From NCBI RefSeq assembly GCF_026745355.1, contig NC_079209.1:24065233-24129232 (forward strand): a DNA stretch of 64,000 nucleotides, given 5' to 3'. This stretch comes from Beta vulgaris subsp. vulgaris (Eukaryota; Streptophyta; Magnoliopsida; Caryophyllales; Amaranthaceae). Below, piece by piece: positions 1 to 12,176 of the stretch. The notes under the pieces are model-generated. The model was not told where the DNA came from. It ran no database searches and worked only from the letters and a program-made list of their open reading frames with translations. Every line of letters begins with the position of its first letter. Position 1 is the stretch's first letter. Made by a program: the position numbers and the translations under genes.

Positions 1-1260
1 TCAGCTTATCCACCATAGTTAGAGAACAAGCATTGGTACATGATCCACTATCAATGATAAAGGAACAAGCTTGATCCTTTATTAAGCAAGTCGAAAGAAA
101 CAGACTCTGCCTTTGCTCATCTTCTTGTTCATCTTGTAATTCGGCCAACAAGGATCTCCTTACCACCAACACTTCATGCGCCTCTTCTGGACTACACTTG
201 GCCTGATTGTTCCAGAACTCTTCACTAGTCATATCCCATATGTCGTGTGCTTCTTCATAGTGTGTTGGCTCACCCTCATCCATCTTACTTTGTACCAAGA
301 AGCTATAGTATTCCTCCCTTGTCACCATGGTACGATTAGGGCAGTTTCGTGCCACATGTCCCAACCCTTGACACTTAAAACACACCATCTTCTTCACGCC
401 TGACTCCTTAGATGCACCAAGAGGAAGAGTTCCCTTCATAGCCTCCACGACCTCCTGTGTAGTTATCTTAGTATCCACGGCTTCCTTGGTTGCACTACCC
501 ACGTCAATCTCGCCTTTAGCCTGCTTGAACATCCCAAAAACGACCCTTTATGTTGCCTGTCCAACTTACACGCCAAGGAACATACCTCATCAAAAGTAGT
601 GAGTGGTTGTAACTCCACATAGTTGCGTAAGTTTCTGTTCAAACCAAGCACGAACTTTGCGATCTTTTGTTCTTCTTGGTCCCTACAATCACACGCTATG
701 TAAAGATGCTCAAATTCTTTGATGTACTTCTCAACAGTCATGGTTCCTTGTGTGAGCGAATTTAACCTTAAGAACAGTTCTTGTTTGTGGTTTCATGGCA
801 CAAACCTCTTCTTCATCTTAGTCTTTAATTCGGCCCATGTATCAAGTGGCTCCTTTCCTTCAGATTCACGCCTAGCTTGAAGTGAATCAAACCATAGTGA
901 GGCGTATCTTGCAAGCTTAAGCGTGGCATATGAGAATCGAGAGTGTTCATCAAGTTGTTTGTGGTTGAAGAGACGATCCAGCCTCCTTTCCCAGTCCAAA
1001 TAAGCCTCGGCATCCTCATCACCATCAAAGGAAGGCAAGTCCGAAAGTTTAAGTTCATCCTCCCTCCTTCTATTACCTACGCTTGGGGGAGAAACATCCC
1101 TCCTAGTACTCCTCAAGTTTACCATGTCACGTCTCATCTCAGCCATGTTTGCGTACACCATGGCATTCATCTCCATAAGATCCGCAATTTGTTTGGCTAG
1201 GGACGCAAGATTGGTTGTATTCTCAGTCATCTTGCACGAGCTATAACCTTCCAATTCCAA
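1..1260 (-). pseudogene. gag and start of protease of Ty3/gypsy element, frameshifted
   Basis: The N-terminal part (1260-793) encodes about 155 residues of gag capsid, with the acidic FDGDEDAEAYLDWERR stretch typical of plant Ty3/gypsy gag. The next part (741-463) continues capsid in another frame, starting near the MTVEKYIKEFE motif, so one small indel separates them. A CCHC knuckle (C-x2-C-x4-H-x4-C) lies at 341-382. The reading then runs to an IIDSG protease active-site motif at about 44-58. Gag packages the element RNA and the protease cuts the polyprotein. The alternative start is the internal Met at about 1230. Confidence 0.85.
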
Positions 1261-1274
1261 TGAAACACCTTTAT

Positions 1275-1293
1275 GATCCCAGCAGCCACACCA
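1275..1293 (-). promoter_or_regulatory. Primer-binding site, tRNA-His type
   Basis: Minus-strand sequence from 1293 downward reads TGGTGTGGCTGCTGGGAT. As I remember it, this is complementary to the 3' end of plant tRNA-His(GUG) including CCA. It lies 7 nt inside the LTR end, where reverse transcription is primed. The tRNA identity comes from memory. Confidence 0.65.
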
Positions 1294-1300
1294 ATTGATG

Positions 1301-1866
1301 TGAAATTGAAGGCTATATTCAAGTTCTTGATTTAAAGATAGGTTCTTTATGGTTTCTTGATTGATTCTTTAACCAAGAAAGTGAATCTTGAATGTTAATT
1401 CAAGACTTAGGTTCGAACTTCCTATGCGTCACACACACGAAATTCAAGATATGGAATTATCAACTCCTAACCAAGATTTGATAATAACTGGGCTTGCATT
1501 CACTGCTTAAACTTTGGATTCACTCCTAAATCTTTAATTCCACAAGGAATAGGTTAAACTCAAAACAAAAACACACGCTCTATTATGATAGCCGAAATGG
1601 CCTATTTATATTACAAGAGTCCTAACTTAAAGATAACTAGTAAAGCTTAAAGATAACAAATAACAAACTAACATTATCTATATCACACGCCTAACATAAG
1701 ATAATTACTAATTATTAAGACTCCTAATAAGACTCAATGATAAGGAACTAGACTCCTAAGTATCATAGGATTCCTTTATCACTTAAACACTTAATTTAAA
1801 TAAAGCCTTAATTTACATAGAATTCTAATAGAACTAGAACTCTACATAATTACTATTTCTATTTCA
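1301..1866 (-). repeat. LTR of the left Ty3/gypsy element
   Basis: The LTR is 566 bp with perfect 6-bp inverted termini TGAAAT...ATTTCA. It is bounded on the left by the primer-binding site and on the right by the microsatellite. A TATA box (TATAAATAGG on the minus strand) lies at about 1600-1609 and would drive the element transcript. The start could be two bases earlier (1299). The partner LTR is outside the window, so identity between LTRs cannot be checked. Confidence 0.75.
1600..1609 (-). promoter_or_regulatory. TATA box in LTR
   Basis: The complement of CCTATTTATA reads TATAAATAGG, a strong plant TATA box about 260 bp into the LTR from its U3 end, at the expected place for the element promoter. 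Confidence 0.5.
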
Positions 1867-2655
<789 letters not shown>

Positions 2656-2814
2656 TCCTTACCCCCAGTATTTTATATATATATTTGTGTTTCTGTGTGT
2701 GTGGGGGGGGTTTTAACTATAATCTTATTCATTTCACAAATGTTATACTGACACTAACCTAACTACAATTTGATTTGTTGAAAAATGGTAAAAGGATTTG
2801 TTGTTTATTATCTA

Positions 2815-3435
2815 GTTGGACAGGCGGATCTGTGGTGGGAAACTGTGAAGAAAGGGTAAATAATGAACATTTGGGATGGACTCGGTTTGATGATCTTATG
2901 AGAGCAAAATTTCACCCATTGGTCCTGAAAAGATAGAAACAGGAAGAATTAAATCAATTAGAGTAAGGCAATAGATCTGTTATGGATTATGCAGCAAAGT
3001 TTATAGAATAGTCCCAATTTGCACCGCACCTTGTAGCAACTGAGGAGTTATGAATGAATAAGTTTGAGAGGGGTCTTAATTAGGAACTCCGTGACCGACT
3101 TTCCACCCATAATTGTCATATATAGCTACCAAGAGATGTATGATAAGGCAGCAAAAGCTGAGAGAATAATTAAAGAAGGAGAGGTAGAAGATGCAGTGTA
3201 TAAAAGGAAGTGGGAAGGAACATGTACCATGAATAGAAATTTTCAAAAAAGACCTAGCATCGGAAATGCAAAACCCTTTGTACCTCCAATCCACTATAAA
3301 ATAACCCCTTGTGCCAAATGTGCTTATTTCAACCATCCAACTAAAAAGTGTAGGTTTGTAAATAGCGTTGCTATACTTGTGGGAGTACAAGTCACTTAAG
3401 AAAGGAATGCCCTTTAGAGACAGATAGAATGCCAA
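2815..3435 (+). pseudogene. gag remnant with CCHC zinc knuckle(s)
   Basis: Translated pieces around 2820-3060 show the capsid pattern (WWETVKKG, then a TRFDDLMRAKFHP-like stretch) with several stops. An open piece at 3064-3399 carries a knuckle-like C-x2-C...C stretch (PCAKC). A perfect CCHC knuckle (C-x2-C-x4-H-x4-C) lies at 3369-3410 in a different frame, so there is at least one frameshift. It would have packaged the element RNA and is not functional now. Confidence 0.8.
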
Positions 3436-3559
3436 ATGCAAAAGTAACTACACCTAATCACGACACCTCAAAACCTACCTTTAAACATCAAGGTGGAGCT
3501 ATCCAATGTTAAAATCCAACCTTTGGTCGTTTGTTTATGATAAATCCACAAGATATCGA

Positions 3560-4066
3560 AAACTCAAGTAAAGTAGTTACGGGTAAGATTTCTATACACT
3601 CTTTCCCGATACTATGTTTTATTTGATACTGGAGCATCCCATTCATTTATATCCATTACCAGGTCTAAAAATCTGCATTTGGATCCTAGTGTGTCAAATT
3701 AGAATTTTGCATTAGCCTCCCTACAGGAAATATTATCCCGGGTCAAATAATATATAAAACTTTTCCTTGAAGCATATAGAGAAAATATTTCATGCTGGCC
3801 TAATTCAATTTGACCTTAAGGGATTTGATGTTATCTTAGGATTGGAATGGATGAATAAACATCGTGCCATAGTACATTGTCAAAAGCAATCTGTATTATC
3901 CTTAGTAAATTCTGAAGAAGAGACGATAGTCATATTTCAAAATAATAAGACAAAACCGGAATCTAGAATCATTTCTTTTCTTCAAGCGCAAAAGATATTC
4001 AGACAAGTTCTGAAGGATACCTTTGTAATGTTATTAGTACTGAAAAATCTGAACCTAAAATTCTGA
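3560..4066 (+). pseudogene. Retroviral-type aspartic protease remnant
   Basis: The active-site motif DTGASHSF begins at 3625. After further frame disruption, the C-terminal protease core with VILGLEWM lies in the open piece 3767-4066. In this family the protease matures the Gag-Pol polyprotein. Stops and shifts between the two parts show decay. Confidence 0.8.
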
Positions 4067-4109
4067 CATCCTTGTGTTAGGAATTGTTAAGATTTCTTTC
4101 CTGAAGAAA

Positions 4110-5970
4110 TTGTAAATATGCCTCCGCAAAGAGAAATTGATTTCACTATTGAGTAAGTACCTAGGGTAGCACCTATCTCAATACATGGGGTAGCACCTAT
4201 CTCAAAAGCACCATATAGGATGGCACCTGCAGAATTATAGGAATTGAAGATACAACTCGATGAGTTATTGGAAAGATGATATATTAGATCAAGTAGGTCA
4301 GCATGGGGAGCACCCGTTTTATTTGTAAAGAAAAAAAAGATGGAACCCTAAGGTTATGTATAGACTATAGAGAACTGAACAAGATAACCATTTAAAATAA
4401 ATATCCTCTGCCTTGTATTGATGACCCTTTTGACCAATTACAAGGTGCGTCGGTATTTTCAAAGATAGACTTACGATCTGGATACCATCAATTAAGAATC
4501 AGACCTTTAGATATTCCAAAAACTGCTTTCAGAACAAGGTACGGATATTATGAGTTTCTTGTTATGCCTTTTGGTCTTTGATAAGTCATATTTATATATA
4601 ATTTTTAGGTGCATTTAGGTTGCATTTTAGAACATTTAGTTTCATATTTAGGTTAATTATTACATTATATTCTTAAGTTATGCTTTTCTACTCCTATTTG
4701 GTATGTTTTCTTATTTTTGATGAATTTCAGGCATTGAGGACGTATTTGGAGTATGATTAGCTAAACTTGTGGATTAGGAGCACTTGGAAAGAAGTAACAA
4801 TGAATAAGGATCGTATGGATATGTCATAGTATGAGTTTGAGCGAAATTGAAGTGGAAAATCATTAGAAGAAATGTGAAAAAGAGTCACGTTTACTCTTCT
4901 GATCATAACTTTTGATCTTTTTATTAAAATTGAGTAATTCCAGCATATTTTAAAACTAGACTTGAAGAGATTTCCAATGATAGGTGGCACTTCTCAAGAA
5001 GACTTCTAGTAAAGGAGTTATGCCTTTCGAAAGATTGCACTATTTCTGCTGGAATCTGTCACGTGTACGCGCGGATCACTAATCCGACTATCAATGATTT
5101 ATTTAAGACTTTCCTTATCCTGTAAATTACTTTCTTAGTCATATAAGGTGAATATTATTTAGATAGGTTAATCTTGCAATTTGATCAATTGTTTGATTAA
5201 ATATTGTTAATATTGAGTCATAGATCGAGAGATAGTACTCTTTAGAGGCTACTACAATTAGCAAATCTAATTATGTTGAGCGACCGTACTAGCATATGTT
5301 GATTTCAGAGCGTTAATGCCTGACCAAGGATTAATCTGTGCTCTAGATATCTGATTGATTGAACTATTGATGATAGTTTGATAGATTATCCTTATAAACA
5401 TGGTGAACCATTACCCTAGATCTTTTTTAGTTTGATTTTAGTAGTTTTATTAGTTTAGAACTTTAATTCAAATATCTGTGATCTTGTTTAGTTTCTCTAT
5501 ACCTTATAAACTAGATAAAACGACCATCTCTCTGTGGATTCGACCCTACTTACCCTACTACATTGCTAGAAGGTTTTGCAAGAATTATGTTTGACGGGTG
5601 TACGACAGCTTATCAGTCTTACCAAAGCCCCAGTTGTATTTATGGACCTTATAAATAGAGTTTTCAGACCTTATCTAGATCATTTTGTTATTGTGTTTAT
5701 TGATGATATTTTTGTGTATTCCAAAGATAATAAAAAGCACGAGGAACATTTGGGAATAGTTCTGGAAACTCTGAGAAGGAACCAGTTATTTGCAAAATTT
5801 AAAAAGTGTGAATTGCGGTTAGATAAATTAGCATTTCTAGGACATGTTGTGTCTAGAGAAGGCGTGCAAGTAGATTCCCATAAAGTAAAAGCAATCATTA
5901 ATTGGCCTCGACCCACTAATGTGTCAGAAGTACGAAGTTTTCTAAGGTTAGCAGCATATTACTGTTGATT
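4110..5970 (+). pseudogene. Reverse transcriptase split by a 1037-bp solo LTR
   Basis: The first half (about 4110-4578) shows PPQREIDF, the [18 protein letters not shown] fingers motif, [12 protein letters not shown], and ends in VMPFGL. The second half resumes at 5616 with TKAPVVFMD, contains the catalytic FIDD near 5699-5707 and ends near 5966 with a stop. The halves join in frame once the insertion at 4579-5615 and one copy of its 5-bp duplication are removed. Extra stops in the first half show it was decaying anyway. Confidence 0.9.
4579..5615. mobile_element. Solo LTR inside RT, 5-bp target duplication GTCTT
   Basis: The insert is 1037 bp, begins TGATAAG and ends CTTATCA (perfect 7-bp inverted ends). 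It is flanked by GTCTT at 4574-4578 and 5616-5620. No internal retroelement coding is present, so this is a solo LTR left by LTR-LTR recombination. Near its right end it has a CTGTGGATTCGACCCTA motif that I associate with LTR ends of the Tat/Ogre/Athila group (weak inference). ORFs inside are chance. Confidence 0.9.
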
Positions 5971-6089
5971 GGTGGAAAAAATTTCCCGAATTGCTCAACC
6001 TATCACAAACCTCATAAGAAAACAAAGAAGTTTGAGTAGAGTGACAAGTGTGAAATAGCATTCCAAGAACTGAAATTTTGTATTACCAC

Positions 6090-6709
6090 AACTCCAAAAT
6101 TCTTACTCTTCCTAGTGGTACCGAAGGTTTAGAAATACAAAGTGATGAATCTAAACAAGGGTTGGGATGCGTGTTGATGCTTATGCATCTCATCAGTTAA
6201 AACCTCACGAGAAGAATTATCCTACTCATGACCTTGAACTTGCCGCCATCATTTTTTCATTGAAAATTTGGAGACATTATCTATATGGGGTTAAGTGTAA
6301 AATTTACACATATCATAAAAGCCTTAAATACATCTTCACCTAGAAAGATATAAACATGAGACAACGAAGGTGGTTAGAATTTATAAAGGATTATGAATTG
6401 GATATTCAATATGATCCTAGAAAGGCCAATATGGTAGCCGATGCTCTTCGTCGGAAAAATTACGCTACCCTTAACTTGCTTACCATTCGGATTGTTACCC
6501 AAAGAGAACTTCGAGAGTTAGAAATTGGGTTGATGGTAGGTGAACTGGAAGGATATTTAGCAGCCTTAGAAATCAAACCAACCTTGAGTGAAGAAATTAA
6601 GGAGTTGCAGAAAACGGATCCACAATTAGAGAAGATTCATGAAAGAGTGTTGATTGGGAAAGGGACTGGTTTTGTGATACAAGATGATGGAGCACTTCTT
6701 CAAGGATGA
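6090..6709 (+). pseudogene. RNase H and linker of the chromovirus
   Basis: The [22 protein letters not shown] stretch (about 6220-6285) and [22 protein letters not shown], followed by VADALRRK in the open piece 6356-6709, are the standard Ty3/gypsy RNase H end. RNase H degrades the RNA of the RNA-DNA hybrid. Small frame changes occur near 6100-6170 and a stop near 6340. Confidence 0.85.
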
Positions 6710-6714
6710 TTGTG

Positions 6715-7480
6715 TGTACCGAATAAGATAGATTTAAAAATGGAAATCATGAATGAAGCACATAATACCCTTTACTCTGTACATCTAGGTGGAAATAAGA
6801 TATATAAAGATCTTTGTGGTATGTTCTAGTGGAGTAACATGAAACCAGAAATTGCAGAGTTCATTGCCAAATGTCTGACCTGCCAACAAGTAAAAATAGA
6901 ACACCAGTGTCCTTCAAGACTTTTACAACCTTTGGATATACCCACTTGGAAATGGGAGTCAATAGCAATGGATTTTGTTATGGGGTTACTAACAACTCCA
7001 CAAGGGATGAATTCTATATGGGTCATAGTGGATAGGCTTAGAAAAAGTGCTCATTTCTTAGCAATTCATAATACTTGGGATCTTAAGCGACTAGAAAGAA
7101 AGTATGTTGAAGAAATTATTAGACTTCATGGAGTACCTAGCTATATTATCTCTGATCGAGATTCCCGATATGTGTCTAAGTTTTGCCAAAGTTACATAAA
7201 GCATTGGGTATATAATTGAACATTAGCACAGCCTTTCATCAAGCTACAGATGGCCAGGCTGAGAGAACAATTCAAACTTTAGAAGAATTGTTACTAGTTG
7301 TATTTTAGAATTCAAAGGTTCATGGGAAAATCATTTGTCATTAATAGAATTCTCCTATAACAATAGTTACCATGCTAGCATTGATATGGCACTTTATGAA
7401 GCTCTATATGGATGGAAATGTAGAACCCCTTTATTTTGGAGCGATATAGATAAATCAAAGATAGACCTGAAATGATACAA
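6715..7480 (+). pseudogene. Integrase remnant
   Basis: An HHCC zinc-binding region (H...H near 6760-6790, then CLTCQQVK at about 6870-6895) is followed by the core: WESIAMDFVMGL (first catalytic Asp), a VDRLRKSAHF stretch, and ISDRDSRY (second Asp, about 7150-7170). The glutamate region follows after a frame break near 7218. The integrase would insert element cDNA. Several stops (for example near 6828) inactivate it. Confidence 0.85.
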
Positions 7481-7554
7481 GAAACATCTGACAAGGTTCG
7501 AATTATTCAGGAAAAAATGAGAACTGCACAGAGTCGTTAGAAAAGTTATGTTGG

Positions 7555-7996
7555 CCTTAAAAGAAGACATGTAGAATTGTTACTAGGTCAGTCAGTATTT
7601 CTAAAAGTTTCCCCTACCAGAAGAGTGAGGTTTGGCAAAGCAAGAAAACTTCGTCCTAGATACATTGGGCCATTTGAGATTATCGAGAAAATTGGAAGTG
7701 TAGCTTACCGATTAGCATTACCTAGTGACTTTTCTCGAATTCATGATGTGTTCCACGTATCACTTTTACGTCGATATATACCAGACCCATCCCATATCAT
7801 TAATATACCCCATATTCGAGTTTAAGAAGATTTGACTTATGACGAGCAACCTGTTCAAAGTCTAGATCATAAAGATAAGGTACTACACAACAAAGTAATT
7901 TCATTAGTAAAGGTGTTCTGGTCTAATCACGTCGAAACAGAAGCTACATGGGAAGTCGAACAGGATATGCGAGACAAGTACCCACACTTATTTTAA
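7555..7996 (+). pseudogene. Integrase C-terminus and chromodomain-like tail
   Basis: The open piece 7577-7825 has the GPF-type motif ([15 protein letters not shown], then YRLALP and [12 protein letters not shown]). After one stop, the frame continues to a chromodomain-like tail (VKVFWSNHVETEATWE...YPHLF) ending at about 7996. In chromoviruses this tail steers integration to chromatin. Its presence is the basis of the chromovirus call. Confidence 0.8.
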
Positions 7997-8029
7997 AGTA
8001 ATTTAACTTTAAGTTCCAAGAACGAAACT

Positions 8030-8048
8030 TCTTTTAAAGAGGGGATAA
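8030..8048 (+). promoter_or_regulatory. Polypurine tract
   Basis: The stretch AAAGAGGGGATAA just before the TG of the 3' LTR is the expected plus-strand primer site. Confidence 0.6.
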
Positions 8049-9693
8049 TGTAATAACCAGGAAAAAAAATATTATTATAAATATGCTAGTAAAGGATTGA
8101 AGGTTAAAGTATTAGTATAAGATAAACTAATCCCTAAGATCTTATGTACGTTATTTTGTCGTTTATATGATTATTTTAGGTAAAGTGGTGTGTTTCCTTG
8201 GCTTTTTGTATTTGCTCAGGGCAAGTTATATGTGCATACATATATCATTTATATTAACATTATAGTTTATAAAGTACTTTAAAGGTCAAATATTAATAGA
8301 ATTATCAATTACTAGTTTATGAGCTTATAAATATATCTAGTAGCATCTTTATCAACACATAAACCTAGAATGCTCTAAACTTATAAACGGTGAAGCTAAC
8401 GACCAATGTTTTAGTTTTTGGAATCGTCACTAATGATTTTTCTTAAGAACGGACATTCGCTACCCATTTTAAGACAATATGTGAGACAAAATATTAATTG
8501 GTTTCAGATTTGGTGATTCTATGACATTTGGCAACCTCTTTTTGGTTTCTTTAATGATTATGAGTTGAGAACTTGTAATAACTTACATAGGTTGCCAATG
8601 TCAACCAACTTAAATTGTAGGCTGATAAGATTACAATACCTTATTTACTGCAACTAACCTAAATTGTAGGCTTTAGCAATCAACTTGATTTTTGCTTTCA
8701 ACCACTATAAATAGGATGACATCATTCATAAACGTAGATACAGCAAAAAAACCAAGACAGTTAAACAAATAAAAAAAGAGGAGAGAGTGTGAGGACGAAG
8801 CATCGTAAGTTTAATATTAGGTATCATTGATATTATCAGGTACATTACCCCTTCATAATGTTGTTTTGTTGCAATGTGTTGTTATATTAACCTTTTTAGA
8901 TAAACTATTAGTATTAAAAATGGTTTTGCCTTAATAATAAAGGTACATTATGATTTGCAAATAATGTATTTATAATGCAAGTGGTATTTGTCACATTATG
9001 ATTTATATACAATGATTCTTAAAATACTATCATATGTGGTAATAATGAGGTTATATAAAGATGTTACTATGATAAAATAAAATGGAGGGTCGCGGTGGAG
9101 GAAAGATGTTATTGTAAAATGGAGGTTCATGGTGGAGGAAATATGTTATTATAAAATGGAGATTTGTGGTTTGTTGGAGGAATGAATTATATATGGAGTG
9201 ATGTACGTCATTGTAGGGGTGTGCACACGAAAGTATCATCAGAGGCTAAAGGCCAGAAAATATTATCTGGAGTACGTCACTGTAGGGGGTCTGCACAAGA
9301 TATTTGCCGGAGAAACTAAACCAAATGATTTTATATAATCATAACTGATTATTTAATATAATTATCTGAAAGGTGTTTTTACATGGTATTGAGAATGTAC
9401 TGGACCTTTTTGGGTTGACTGTTATAAAATATTTTGTTTTCACGTGCCAGTATTGGGAATGGGAAAGAGTGATGAATATAAAGTATTAGGATTAATATAC
9501 AATATGTTGTTAACTTGTGTTTTATAATATTAGTATCATGTTTTATTTTGTTTTCCCGTTGTATTTCTAGGAATACAACACTAATATCCTATAAACTCTA
9601 TATTATCTTACCATAAATAAAATATTTGGTTTAATCCTGGAACTTGCATTTAATGTTCTTTTATTAGAATTATATTAATTATAGGGCGTTATA
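8049..9693 (+). repeat. 3' LTR of the chromovirus remnant
   Basis: It begins TGTAATAACC right after the polypurine tract and ends around GGGCGTTATA, a mutated form of the GGGCGTTACA end often seen in plant LTRs. It is 1645 bp. A strong TATA box (TATAAATA) lies at 8706-8713. Short tandem repeats of about 44 bp occur at about 9078-9180. The left boundary is firm and the right is tentative because there is no partner LTR. Confidence 0.65.
8706..8713 (+). promoter_or_regulatory. TATA box in 3' LTR
   Basis: TATAAATA lies within ACTATAAATAGGAT, a canonical plant TATA box in the U3 part of the LTR. Confidence 0.5.
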
Positions 9694-12167
9694 GTAATAG
9701 TTAACTAAATTGTATAGAGTTGGGATTTGAGTTCCACACTCTCTAATCTAGTTTGGTGAATAAGATGGTAATAATTCGACTTAGAGCGACTAGAGTCCCT
9801 TTCGTTGTGCCTAATTTTATGGATGTTGGTCGGGATCATTCGGGTTGTTGCAACCATGGAAGTATCAGAGAGTCCATCAGGAAAAAGGAGATCTTGGATT
9901 ATAAAAATAAAAAGATTTAATTTATGATTGAAATAAATATAGGTTGGAGAAGGTTTTGATGTAGTTAGGTTCATACTCGAGTTTACCTCGGGGTCCAGAA
10001 AGAGTATGCTTTTAAATACTAGAAAGTCAACTAATGAGATGTTAATTAATTTTTTATTACAAAATCGGTCGGACCTTTAGATAAGGATTCATATGTGTTA
10101 TTGCGAAATCAAACCATTCGAGTGTTTAGATATGTTGAAGTAGATGTGAAGTTTGTTCAAAAATACGAATGGAAAAGGAGTATTTATAGTGAAAAATATG
10201 ATTAGAAATCTGAAAACACAATTTGCGGATAAAAAAGAAGTTGTCACTCCTCGCATGTTGGTTGCGCTTAGTGCATCCGTGTCGCACTCCACGCAACGTG
10301 CTCGGTGCGATTAGCGCATCAGTGTCATGCGCCGAGCACATCGTCGTTGCATGTAATGCATTTATGGGTTTATTTTGGCGAAGTTTAGTTTTATCTTACT
10401 TAACCATTTTGCCTTATATTTTATCAATTGTTATCAAGAATAATATATTCAAATCATAAAATTTAATTTTGTAAAAGTAATTTGATAAGATAATTAATTT
10501 GAAAAATCAATTAGTTATCATGAATAATTACTTGGGGTTGGTTTTTTTATAAAAATAATTAATAAAATATTTGGGCTTGAAATTAGATTTTTATTTTTTT
10601 AAATAAGCTTTAAAAGATATTTTGACTCAAAATGGTATTGGAGAAAGCTTTTGCATCCTGCTCTTCAATCCGGTTGAGACACAATTATGTGTCTACAGAT
10701 GCCCCTACTTTGACTGAAATTCGTAAAATCGAAAGTCAAAGTAGCTTATGTCAGGACGGAGAACAATTCTAGATGCTTGCAATCAAGAATCAGCATTTCT
10801 ATTGTCATTTTAGCAAACACAAAGTTTGTCTGCAAGACGATAACTACAAACGATTTGATTAGCCTGCAAAGCATGATGTTAGTAAATAGGTGCAAACAAC
10901 TCATATAACATTGCACATAATGATGCAAAGTTAGAGAATCTAAGGATGCATGAGATGTTATGCAAGATTAGGGTTATGCAAAGCTAAGAATGGATGGAAC
11001 ATTATGTAGAGTCAGTGTTGCACAAAGCTAAGATAATTAGATTGATAATGATATATAGACTTTTTTTTCAAATTGATTTGATGGAAAAAAAATGGGGTCT
11101 ACAAGTGAGATCCGCATATTATAATTGTTGGGAAGTTTGTTGGAGGAACCACCACAAATATAGGAATCCCCATTTTGGGAAAGCTTTATTTGGGTTAGGC
11201 ACTTTGAGCCTAGATTAGAAGGTACTTGAATTTGATTGAGCATTTCAGAGTTATTGACACGAATGACACTCGAGAGCATTTGGAGCTTCTATACTAGGGA
11301 GTCAATGTAGGCAAATTCAAATATCGCCAAAGACCGTTGTAATAGCCTCGTTTTGAAAATATTTATTAAATGCTAATTTAATTATTAATTTAATTCTATT
11401 TCGATTATTATTTTATTTGAGTTGGTGTGAATATTAAATTGTCATGTTTATAATATGTTTATTTATTTTTTTAAGTTATTATAAAAAGTATATTTGTTTA
11501 AGCATTTAGAATTAGTTGAGTGGTATTTGATGATCTGTCCTTGTTTATCGACCTATTACTCGTCGTTTTCCTACTCTTCTCCTTCCTCCTCGTGTACCCC
11601 TCCCCTCTTGTGGGCACTACGGTGCCTCGTCCTGTACCAGTAGTGGTGTATGTGTTACCTGCCCCAAAGGTATTACACCCCTTCTCCCATTTCTAGGATT
11701 GTTCTTGTTGTTGTTACTGCTGATTTTGTGTGAAGATTAATAATTGAGTTGTAGGTGTTGATTTGTGGATGTTTGTTGTATGTTGCATTTTATGATCTTA
11801 AAGTCATAGTTGCTAGTGATTTGGAATTTCATTTTGGGACTTTATTCTTTTGGATTAGTATATGTTAGTGAAAGTCGTGGGTGTGGACTAAGTTTATTCA
11901 TGGTTGAAATTATCTTTGAGATTGATTATATGATTGGTAGATTAAGTAAGTTTAAGGGTTATTAATTAGGATAGTATATTGATGGATCACTAAATCACTT
12001 GTATTTTGCAATTTGAATTGAATTTACTTTATAATCATTTGTAATTTTAAAGGTTATGGATAAATAAATGAACGGTTCTAAAACTTAGCCTAGTTATGAT
12101 TTATTGAGTAATATCAAGTGGTGAAGCTAGGTCATATACTTGTGTATGAGATGTTGCTAATCTTTAT
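9694..12167. other. Non-coding, probably old retroelement debris
   Basis: No convincing gene is seen. A minus-strand frame at 9705-9974 is too weak to call. A CpG-rich patch with alternating GCGC/TGCG motifs lies at about 10235-10350. The stretch 10490-10700 resembles 39845-40028 (shared GAAAAATCAATT and ACACAATTATGTGTCT), so both are copies of one dispersed repeat. At 11338 a TGTAATAGCC start resembles the LTR start at 8049 and may mark another LTR, but I found no end for it. Confidence 0.5.
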
Positions 12168-12176
12168 TTGTTTGGA

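Larger units (their letters stand above)
1..1866 (-). mobile_element. Ty3/gypsy LTR retrotransposon, 5' part (continues beyond left edge)
   Basis: Read on the minus strand, this holds in order an LTR (1866-1301), a primer-binding site, gag, a CCHC zinc knuckle and the first residues of an aspartic protease at the window edge. The rest of pol must lie to the left, outside the window. The gag-zinc knuckle-protease order and the gag sequence fit plant Ty3/gypsy elements (family knowledge). Gag is broken by a frame change near 742-792, so this copy is probably inactive. The lineage cannot be fixed without RT or integrase. Confidence 0.85.
2800..9693 (+). mobile_element. Decayed chromovirus-type Ty3/gypsy element, 5' LTR missing
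   Basis: In order the remnant carries gag, two zinc knuckles, protease, RT (split by a solo LTR), RNase H, integrase, a chromodomain-like C-terminus, a polypurine tract and a 3' LTR. RT-RNase H-integrase order defines Ty3/gypsy, and a C-terminal chromodomain points to chromoviruses (Tekay/Del-like is my guess). No 5' LTR or gag N-terminus is seen; the microsatellite sits where they should be. There are many stop codons and frame changes throughout. Confidence 0.88.

Noticed and set aside
9705..9974. Minus-strand frame with MVATTRMIPTNIHKIRHNERD
   Set aside because: Could be a gag start, but no downstream gag or primer site supports it.
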